Shown here: piece after piece, positions 51,587-62,190 of the stretch
Numbering within the stretch: the first letter of the stretch is position 1
Layout of the letters: the number at the start of each line of letters is the position of its first letter
Made by a program: the position numbers and the translations under genes
The notes under the pieces: generated by a model
Database searches by the model: none
What the model was told of the DNA's origin: nothing
What the model saw: only the letters and a program-made list of their open reading frames with translations
Assembly (NCBI GenBank): GCA_037954325.1
Contig: JBBMNZ010000049.1
Coordinates: 434,001 to 498,000 of the forward strand
Direction of reading: 5' to 3'
DNA: 64,000 bases
From: Fistularia commersonii
Taxonomy: Eukaryota; Chordata; Actinopteri; Syngnathiformes; Fistulariidae

Positions 51587-54500
51587 GTAATCCCTTCACA
51601 AGTTCAAAAGATATAGCCATTCGTTCAAAAAGTACTTATCTCACCGAGTTGAAGCGTTTTTGATTAGGAGTGGAAATAACTTTTGAATTTCATCACGCTG
51701 GTTTCTGCTGTTGAAATATGTTGTTTAGGACATGATTCTGCACAATATATGTCAAATTCAGTGTAATCCCTACATAGGTTCAAAAGATATCGCCAGTCAT
51801 TCAAAAAGTACTTATCTCACCGAATTGATGCGTTTTTGGATTCGGAGTGGAAATAATCAATGAATTTCATCAAGCTGGTTTCTGCTGTTGAAATATGTTT
51901 TTTAGGATATGATTCTGCACAATATATGTCAAATTTAGTGTAATCACATTACAGGTTCAAAAGACATAGCCATTCGTTCAAAAACTGCTTATCTTATCGG
52001 GTTGAAGCGTTTTTGATTGAGAGAGGAAATAACTAATGGATTTAATCAAGCTGGTTTCTGCTGTTGAAATATGTTGTTTAGGACATGATTCTGCAGAACA
52101 CATGTCAAATTCAGTGTAATCCAGCGACAAGATCAAAAGATATCGCCAGTCGTTCCAAAAGAACTTATCTCACCGAGTTGAGGCGTTTTTGATTCGGAGT
52201 GGAAATAACCAATGAATTTCATCAAGCTGGTTTCTGCTGTTGAAATATGTTGTTTAGGACATGATTATGCAAAACACATGTCAAATTCAGTGTAATCCAG
52301 CGATAAGATCAAAAGATATAGCCATTCGTGCAAAAAGTGCTTATCTCACCGAGTTGAAGCATTTTTGATTAGGAGTGGAAATAACTAATGAATTTCATCA
52401 AGCTGGTTTCTGCTGCTGAAATATGTTGTTTAGGATATGATTCTGCACAATATATGTCAAATTCAGTGTAATCCCTTCACAAGTTCAAAAGATATAGCCA
52501 TTCGTTCAAAAAGTGCTTATCTCACCGAGTTGAGGCGTTTTTGATTAGGAGTGGAAATAACTTTTGAATTTCATCAAGCTGGTTTCTACTGTTGAAATAT
52601 GTTGTTTAGAACATGATTCTGCACAATTCATGTCCAATTCAGTGTAATCCCTTCATAGGTTAAAAAGAAATCGCCAGTCGTTCCAAAAGAACTTATCTCA
52701 CCGAGTTGAGGCGTTTTTGATTCGGAGTGGAAATTACCAATGAATTTCATCAAGCTGGTTTCTGCTGTTGAAATATGTTGTTTAGGACAAGATTCTGCAC
52801 AAAATATGTCAAATTCAGTATAATCCAGTGACAAGTTCAAAAGATATAGCCATTCGATCAAAAAGTGCTTATCTCACCGAGTTGAAGCATTTTTCATTCG
52901 GAGTGGAAATAACTAATGAATTTCATCAAGCTGGTTTCTGCTCTTGAAATTTGTTGTTTAGGACATGATTCTGCACAATATATGTCAAATTCAGTGTAAT
53001 TCCATCACAGGTTTAAAAAAATATAGCCATTCGTTCAAAAATTGCTTATCTCACCAAGTTGAAGAGTTTTTGATTAGGAGTGGAAATAACTTTTGAATTT
53101 CATCAAACTGGTTTCTGCTGTTGAAATATGTTGTTTAGAACATGTTTTTGCACAATATATGTCAAATTCAGTGTAATCCCTTCATAGGTTCAAAAGATAT
53201 CGCCAGTCGTTCCAAAAGAACTTATCTCACCGAGTTGAAGAGTTTTTGATTAGGAGTGGAAATAACTAATGAATTTCTACAAGCTGGTTTCTGCTGTTGA
53301 AATATGTTGTTTAGGACATGATTCTGCACACTATATGTCAAATTCAGTGTAATCCCTTCACAAGTTCAAAAGATATAGCCATTTGTTCAAAAAGTACTTA
53401 TCTCACCGAGTTGAAGCGTTTTTGATTAGGAGTGGAAATAACTTTTGAATTTCATCAAGCTGGTTTCTGCTGTTGAAATATGTTGTTTAGAACATGTTTC
53501 TGCACAATATATGTCAAATTCAGTGTAATCCAGCGATAAGATCAAAAGATATAGCCATTCGTGAAAAAAGTGCTTATTTCACCGAGTTGAGGCGTTTTTG
53601 ATTCGGAGTGGAAATAAACCAGTCTAATTTCATCAAGCTGGTTTCTGCTGTTGAAATATGTTGTTAGGTCAAGATTCTGCACAATATATGTCATATCCAT
53701 CTAAAGTCCAAAAGATATAGCCATTCGTTCAAAAAGTGCTTAACTCACCGAGTTGAGACGTTTCTGATTAGGAGTGGAAATAACTAATGAATTTCATCAA
53801 GCTGGTTTCTGCTGTTGAAATATGTTGTTTAGGACATGATTCTGCACAATATATGTCAAATTCGTGTTAGCCCATTACAGGTTGAAAGGATATAGCCATT
53901 CGTTCAAAACGTGCTTATGAGACTGAGTTGAAGAGTTTTTCATTAGGAGTGCAAATAGCTAATGAATTTCATCAAGCTGGTTCCTGCTGTTGAAATATGT
54001 TGTTTAGGACATGATTCTGCACAAAATATGTCAAATTCAGTATAATCCAGCGACAAGTTCAAAAGACTTTGCCATTCGATCAAAAAGTGCTTATCTCACC
54101 GAGTTTAAGCATTTTTGATTAGGAGTGGAAATAACTATTGAATTTCATCAAGCTGGTTTCTGCTGTTGAAATATGTTGTTTAGGACATGATTCTGCACAA
54201 TATACGTCAAATTCGTGTGAGCCCATTACAGGTTGAAAGGATATAGCCATTCGTTCAAAACGTGCTTATGAGACTGAGTTGAAGAGTTTTTCATTAGGAG
54301 TGCAAATAGCTAATGAATTTCATCAAGCTGGTTCCTGCTGTTGAAATATGTTGTTTAGGACATGATTCTGCACAAAATATGTCAAATTCTTGTGAGCCCA
54401 TTACAGGTTGAAAGGATATAGCCATTCGTTCAAAACGTGCTTATGAGACTGAGTTGAAGAGTTTTTCATTAGGAGTGCAAATAGCTAATGAAATTCATCA

Positions 54501-56503
54501 AGCTGGTTTCTGCTGTTGAAATATGTTGTTTAGGACAAGATTCTGCACAATATATGTCAACTTCAGTGAAATCCCATCACAGGTTCAAAAAATATAGCCA
54601 TTCGTTCAAAAATTGCTTATCTCACCAAGTTGAAGAGTTTTTGATTAGTATTGGATATAACTTTTGAATTTCATCACGCTGGTTTCTGCTCTTGAAATTT
54701 GTTGTTTAGGACATGATTCTGGACAATATATTTCAAATTCAGTGTAATCCCTTCACAAGTTCAAAAGATATAGCCATTCGTTCCAAAAGTGCTTATCTCA
54801 CCGAGTTGAAGCATTTTTGATTAGGAGTGGAAATAACTGATGAATTTCATCAAGCTGGTTTCTGCTGTTGAAATATGTTGTTTAGGATATGATTCTGCAC
54901 AATATATGTCAAAGTCAGTGTGATCCCATTACAGGTTCAAAGGATATAGCCATTCGTTCAAAAAGGACTTATCTCACCGAGTTGAGGCGTTTGTGATTAG
55001 GAGTGGAAATAACTAATGAATTTCATCAAGCTGGTTTCTGCTGTTGAAATATGTTGTTTAGGACATGATTCTGCACAATATATGTCAAATTCAGTGTAAT
55101 CCCTTCATAGGTTCAAAAGAAATCGCCAGTCATTCCAAAAGAACGTATGTCACCGAGTTGAGGCGTTTTTGATTCTGAGTGGAAATAACCAATGAATTTC
55201 ATCAAGCTGGTTTCTGCTGTTGAAATATGTTGTTTAGGATATGATTTTGAACAATATATGTCAAATTTAGTGTAATCACATCAGAGGTTCAAAAGATATA
55301 GCCATTCGTTCAAAAACTGCTTATCTTATCGGGTTGAAGCGTTTTTGATTAGGAGTGGAAATAACTGATGGATTTCGTTAAGCTGGTTTCTGCTTTTGAA
55401 ATATGTTGTTAAGGACATGATTCTGCAAAACACATGTCAAATTAAGTGTAATCCAGCAATAAGATAAAAAGATATAGCCATTCGTGAAAAAAGTGCTTAT
55501 CTCACCGAGTTGAGACGTTTGTGATTAGGAGTGGAAATAACTAATGAATTTCATCAAGCTGGTTCCCGCTGTTGAAATATGCTGTTTAGAACAAGATTCT
55601 GCACAAAATATGTCAAATTCAGTATAATCCAGTGACAAGTTCAAAAGATATAGCCATTCGATCAAAAAGTGCTTATCTCACCAAATTGAAGCATTTTTGA
55701 TTCGGAGTGGAAATAACTAATGAATTTCATCAAGCTGGTTTCTGCTGTTGAAATATGTTGTTTAGGACAAGATTCTGCACAATATATGTCAACTTCAGTG
55801 AAATCCCATCACAGGTTCAAATAAATATAGCCATTCGTTCAAAAATTGCTTATCTCACCAAGTTGAAGAGTTTTTGATTAGTATTGGAAATAACTTTTGA
55901 ATTTCATCACGCTGGTTTCTGCTCTTGAAATATGTTGTTTAGGACATGATTCTGGACAATATATTTCAAATTCAGTGTAATACCTTCACAAGTTCAAAAG
56001 ATATCGCCGTTCGTTCAAAAAGTACTTATCTCACCGAGTTGAAGCGTTTTTGATTAGGAGTGGAAATAACTTTTGAATTTCATCAAGCTGGTTTCTGCTG
56101 TTGAAATATGTTCTTTAGGACATGATTCTGCACACTATATGTCAAATTCAGTGAAATCCCATCACAGGTTCAAAAGATATAGCCATTCGTTCAAAAATTG
56201 CTTATCTCACATAGTTGAAGAGTTTTTGATTAGGAGCGGAAATAACTATTGAATTTCATCAAGCTGGTTTCTGCTGTTGAAATATGTTGTTTAGGACATG
56301 ATTCTGCACAATATACGTCAAATTCTTGTGAGCCCATTACAGGTTGAAAGGATATAGCCATCCGTTCAAAACGTGCTTATGAGACCGAGTTGAAGCGTTT
56401 TTGAATAGGAGTGGAAATAACTAATGGATATTATCAAGCTGGTTTCTGCTGTTGAAATATGTTGTTTAGGACATAATTCTGCACAATATATGTCAAATTA
56501 AGT
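51587..56503 (+). repeat. 4,917-bp higher-order repeat (28 monomers), copy 2
   Basis: This is the near-identical tandem partner of 46670-51586. The match continues about 100 bp past the nominal end and stops near 56609, where tttcatcaagc replaces tttcatcacgc. A third copy does not follow directly; instead a gcagaaaaaatttc monomer comes next. Confidence 0.93.
53640..53803 (+). repeat. Short 164-bp satellite monomer, copy 8
   Basis: It is the counterpart of 48723, 4,917 bp downstream, and identical to it in my reading. Confidence 0.88.
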
Positions 56504-56920
56504 GTAATCCCTTCACAAGTTCAAAAGATATAGCCATTCGTTCAAAAAGTACTTATCTCACCGAGTTGAAGCGTTTTTGATTAGGAGTGGAAATAACTTT
56601 TGAATTTCATCAAGCTGGTTTCTGCTTTTGAAATATGTTGTTTAGGACATGATTCTGCAGAAAAAATTTCAAATTCAGTGTAATCCAGCAACAAGATCAA
56701 AGGATATAGCCATTCTTGCAAATAATGCTTATCTCACCGAGTTGAAGCGTTTTTGTTTAGGAGTGGAAATAACTAATGAATTTCATCAAGCTGGTTACTG
56801 CTGTTGAAATATGTTTTTTGGGATATGATTCTACACAATATATGTCAAATTCAGTGTGATCCCATTAAAGGTTCAAAGGATATAGCCATTCTTTCAAAAA
56901 GGACTTATCTCACCGAGTTG
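54490..56920 (+). repeat. 2.4-kb block, 4,926-bp offset, copy 1
   Basis: Fourteen monomers recur at 59416-61846 with about six or seven base differences (about 99.7%). Examples are ttccaaaag versus ttcaaaaag, ccagcaataag versus ccagcgataag, and ccaaattgaag versus ccgaattgaag. The private marker gcagaaaaaatttc lies at 56657 here and 61583 in the partner. Since 49.57-51.66k is a further relative of its left part, this string occurs three times in the right end of the window. Confidence 0.87.
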
Positions 56921-58724
56921 AAGAGTTTTTGATTAGTATTGGAAATAACTTTTGAATTTCATCACGCTGGTTTCTGCTCTTGAAATTTGTTGTTTAGGAC
57001 ATGATTCTGGACAATATATTTCAAATTCAGTGTAATACCTTCACAAGTTCAAAAGATATCGCCATTCGTTCAAAAAGTACTTATCTCACCGAGTTGAAGC
57101 GTTTTTGATTAGGAGTGGAAATAATCAATGAATTTCATCAAGCTGGTTTCTGCTGTTGAAATATGTTCTTTAGGACATGATTCTGCACACTATATGTCAA
57201 ATTCAGTTAAATCCCATCACAGGTTCAAAAGATATAGCCATTCTTTCAAAAATTGCTTATCTCACCAAGTTGAAGAGTTTTTGATTAGGAGCGGAAATAA
57301 CTATTGAATTTCATCAAGCTGGTTTCTGCTGTTGAAATATGTTGTTTAGGACATGATTCTGCACAATATACGTCAAATTCTTGTGAGCCCATTACAGGTT
57401 GAAAGGATATAGCCATCCGTTCAAAACATGCTTATGAGACCGAGTTGAAGCGTTTTTGAATAGGAGTGGAAATAACTAACGGATATTATCAAGCTGGTTT
57501 CTGCTGTTGAAATATGTTGTTTATGACATAATTCTGCACAATATATGTCAAATTAAGTGTAATCCCTTCACAAGTTCAAAAGATATAGCCATTCGTTCAA
57601 AAAGTACTTATCTCACCGAGTGTAAGCTTTTTTGATTAGGAGTGGAAATAACTTTTGAATTTCATCACGCTGGTTTCTGCTGTGTAAATATGTTGTTTAG
57701 GACATGATTCTGCACAATATATGTCAAATTCAGTGCAATCCCTTCATAGGTTCAAAAGATATCGCCATTCGTTCAAAAAGTACTTATCTCACCGAGTTGA
57801 AGCGTTTTTGATTAGGAGTGGAAATAACTAATGAATTTCTACAAGCTGGTTTCTGCTGTTGAAATATGTTGTTTAGGACATGATTCTGCACAATATATGT
57901 CAAATTCAGTGTAATCCCTTCACAAGTTCAAAATATATAGCCATTTGTTCAAAAAGTACTTATCTCACCGAGTTGAAGCGTTTTTGATTAGGAGTGGAAA
58001 TAACTTTTGAATTTCATCAAGCTGGTTTCTGCTGTTGAAATATGTTGTTTAGAACATGTTTCTGCACAATATATGTCAAATTCAGTGTAATCCCTTCATA
58101 GGTTCAAAAGATACCGCCAGTCGTTCCAAAAGAACTTATCTCACCGAGTTGAGGCGTTTTTGTTTCGGAGTGGAAATAACCAATGAATTTCATCAAGCTG
58201 GTTTCTGTGTTGAAATATGTTGTTTAGGACATGATTCTGCAAAACACATGTCAAATTCAGTGTAATCCAGCGATAAGATCAAAAGATATAGCCATTCGTG
58301 CAAAAAGTGCTTATCTCACCGAGTTGAAGCAATTTTGATTAGGAGTGGCAATAACTAATGAATTTCATCAAGTAGATTTCTACTGTTGAAATATGTTGTT
58401 TAGGACATGATTCTGCACAATATATGTCAAATTCAGTGTAATCCCTTCACAAGTTCAAAAGATATAGCCATTCGTTCAAAAAGTGCTTATCCCACCGAGT
58501 TGAAGCATTTTTGATTAGGAGTGGAAATAACTAATGAATTTCATCAAGCTGGTTTCTGCTGTTGAAATATGTTGTTTAGGATATGATTCTGCACAATATA
58601 TGTCAAAGTCAGTGTGATCCCATTACAGGTTCAAAGGATATAGCCATTCGTTCAAAAAGGACTTATCTCACCGAGTTGAGGCGTTTTTGATTAGGAGTGG
58701 AAATAACTTTTGAATTTCATCAAG
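56915..58724 (+). repeat. 5,276-bp-offset block, copy 1
   Basis: This block recurs at 62191-64000 with four base differences in 1.8 kb (about 99.8%). Shared rare variants are gctgtgtaaatatg (57677, 62953), gagtgtaagctttt (57619, 62895), cagtgcaatccc (57732, 63008) and the 3-bp-shorter tttctgtgttgaaat (58202, 63478). The offset equals 30 monomers. Confidence 0.87.
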
Positions 58725-59415
58725 CTGGTTTCTGCTGTTGAAATATGTTGTTTAGGATAATATTCTGCACAATATATGTCCAATTCAGTGTAATCCCTTC
58801 ATAGGTTCAAAAGAAATCGCCAGTCATTCCAAAAGAACTTATGTCACCGAGTTGAGGCGTTTTTGATTCTGAGTGGAAATAACCAATGAATTTAATCAAG
58901 CTGGTTTCTGCTGTTGAAATATGTTGTTTAGGACAAGATTCTGCACAATATATGTCAACTTCAGTGAAATCCCATCACAGGTTCAAAAAATATAGCCATT
59001 CGTTCAAAAATTGCTTATCTCACCAAGTTGAAGCGTTTTTGATTAGTATTGGAAATAACTTTTGAATTTCATCACGCTGGTTTCTGCTCTTGAAATTTGT
59101 TGTTTAGGACATGATTCTGGACAATATATTTCAAATTCAGTGTAATACCTTCACAAGTTCAAAAGATATCGCCATTCGTTCAAAAAGTACTTATCTCACT
59201 GAGTTGAAGCGTTTTTGATTAGGAGTGGAAATAACTTTTGAATTTCATCAAGCTGGTTTCTGCTGTTGAAATATGTTGTTTAGGACATGATTCTGCAAAA
59301 CACATGTCAAATTCAGTGTAATCCAGCGATAAGATCAAAAGATATAGCCATTCTTGAAAAAAGTGCTTATCTCACCGAGTTGAAGCGTTTTTGATTCGGA
59401 GTGGAAATAACTGAT

Positions 59416-61846
59416 GAATTTCATCAAGCTGGTTTCTGCTGTTGAAATATGTTGTTTAGGACAAGATTCTGCACAATATATGTCAACTTCAGTGAAATCC
59501 CATCACAGGTTCAAAAAATATAGCCATTCGTTCAAAAATTGCTTATCTCACCAAGTTGAAGAGTTTTTGATTAGTATTGGATATAACTTTTGAATTTCAT
59601 CACGCTGGTTTCTGCTCTTGAAATTTGTTGTTTAGGACATGATTCTGGACAATATATTTCAAATTCAGTGTAATCCCTTCACAAGTTCAAAAGATATAGC
59701 CATTCGTTCAAAAAGTGCTTATCTCACCGAGTTGAAGCATTTTTGATTAGGAGTGGAAATAACTGATGAATTTCATCAAGCTGGTTTCTGCTGTTGAAAT
59801 ATGTTGTTTAGGATATGATTCTGCACAATATATGTCAAAGTCAGTGTGATCCCATTACAGGTTCAAAGGATATAGCCATTCGTTCAAAAAGGACTTATCT
59901 CACCGAGTTGAGGCGTTTGTGATTAGGAGTGGAAATAACTAATGAATTTCATCAAGCTGGTTTCTGCTGTTGAAATATGTTGTTTAGGACATGATTCTGC
60001 ACAATATATGTCAAATTCAGTGTAATCCCTTCATAGGTTCAAAAGAAATCGCCAGTCATTCCAAAAGAACGTATGTCACCGAGTTGAGGCGTTTTTGATT
60101 CTGAGTGGAAATAACCAATGAATTTCATCAAGCTGGTTTCTGATGTTGAAATATGTTGTTTAGGATATGATTTTGAACAATATATGTCAAATTTAGTGTA
60201 ATCACATCAGAGGTTCAAAAAATATAGCCATTCGTTCAAAAACTGCTTATCTTATCGGGTTGAAGCGTTTTTGATTAGGAGTGGAAATAACTGATGGATT
60301 TCGTTAAGCTGGTTTCTGCTTTTGAAATATGTTGTTAAGGACATGATTCTGCAAAACACATGTCAAATTAAGTGTAATCCAGCGATAAGATAAAAAGATA
60401 TAGCCATTCGTGAAAAAAGTGCTTATCTCACCGAGTTGAGACGTTTCTGATTAGGAGTGGAAATAACTAATGAATTTCATCAAGCTGGTTCCCGCTGTTG
60501 AAATATGCTGTTTAGAACAAGATTCTGCACAAAATATGTCAAATTCAGTATAATCCAGTGACAAGTTCAAAAGATATAGCCATTCGATCAAAAAGTGCTT
60601 ATCTCACCGAATTGAAGCATTTTTGATTCGGAGTGGAAATAACTAATGAATTTCATCAAGCTGGTTTCTGCTGTTGAAATATGTTGTTTAGGACAAGATT
60701 CTGCACAATATATGTCAACTTCAGTGAAATCCCATCACAGGTTCAAATAAATATAGCCATTCGTTCAAAAATTGCTTATCTCACCAAGTTGAAGAGTTTT
60801 TGATTAGTATTGGAAATAACTTTTGAATTTCATCACGCTGGTTTCTGCTCTTGAAATATGTTGTTTAGGACATGATTCTGGACAATATATTTCAAATTCA
60901 GTGTAATACCTTCACAAGTTCAAAAGATATCGCCGTTCGTTCAAAAAGTACTTATCTCACCGAGTTGAAGCGTTTTTGATTAGGAGTGGAAATAACTTTT
61001 GAATTTCATCAAGCTGGTTTCTGCTGTTGAAATATGTTCTTTAGGACATGATTCTGCACACTATATGTCAAATTCAGTGAAATCCCATCACAGGTTCAAA
61101 AGATATAGCCATTCGTTCAAAAATTGCTTATCTCACATAGTTGAAGAGTTTTTGATTAGGAGCGGAAATAACTATTGAATTTCATCAAGCTGGTTTCTGC
61201 TGTTGAAATATGTTGTTTAGGACATGATTCTGCACAATATACGTCAAATTCTTGTGAGCCCATTACAGGTTGAAAGGATATAGCCATCCGTTCAAAACGT
61301 GCTTATGAGACCGAGTTGAAGCGTTTTTGAATAGGAGTGGAAATAACTAATGGATATTATCAAGCTGGTTTCTGCTGTTGAAATATGTTGTTTAGGACAT
61401 AATTCTGCACAATATATGTCAAATTAAGTGTAATCCCTTCACAAGTTCAAAAGATATAGCCATTCGTTCAAAAAGTACTTATCTCACCGAGTTGAAGCGT
61501 TTTTGATTAGGAGTGGAAATAACTTTTGAATTTCATCAAGCTGGTTTCTGCTTTTGAAATATGTTGTTTAGGACATGATTCTGCAGAAAAAATTTCAAAT
61601 TCAGTGTAATCCAGCAACAAGATCAAAGGATATAGCCATTCTTGCAAATAATGCTTATCTCACCGAGTTGAAGCGTTTTTGTTTAGGAGTGGAAATAACT
61701 AATGAATTTCATCAAGCTGGTTACTGCTGTTGAAATATGTTTTTTGGGATATGATTCTACACAATATATGTCAAATTCAGTGTGATCCCATTAAAGGTTC
61801 AAAGGATATAGCCATTCTTTCAAAAAGGACTTATCTCACCGAGTTG
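59416..61846 (+). repeat. 2.4-kb block, 4,926-bp offset, copy 2
   Basis: This is the partner of 54490-56920. The match ends inside a monomer at gagttgag, where copy 1 has gagttgaagag, again showing an exchange point within the unit. A 2-bp-shorter monomer (caatatatcaaattc, near 61938) follows immediately and is seen nowhere else. Confidence 0.87.
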
Positions 61847-62190
61847 AGGCGTTTGTGATTAGGAGTGGAAATAACTAATGAATTTCATCAAGCTGGTTTC
61901 TGCTGTTGAAATATGTTGTTTAGGACATGATTCTGCACAATATATCAAATTCAGTGTAATCCCTTCATAGGTTCAAAAGAAATCGCCAGTCATTCCAAAA
62001 GAACTTATGTCACCGAGTTGAGGCGTTTTTGATTCTGAGTGGAAATAACTTTTGAATTTCATCAAGCTGGTTTCTGCTGTTGAAATATGTTGTTTAGGAC
62101 AAGATTCTGCACAATATATGTCAACTTCAGTGAAATCCCATCACAGGTTCAAAAAATATAGCCATTCGTTCAAAAATTGCTTATCTCACC

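Noticed and set aside
58056..58265. 69-codon open reading frame on the plus strand
   Set aside because: It stays open only because of the 3-bp-shorter monomer at 58202 and local variants. It lies fully within satellite sequence, with no coding signature or neighbour gene.
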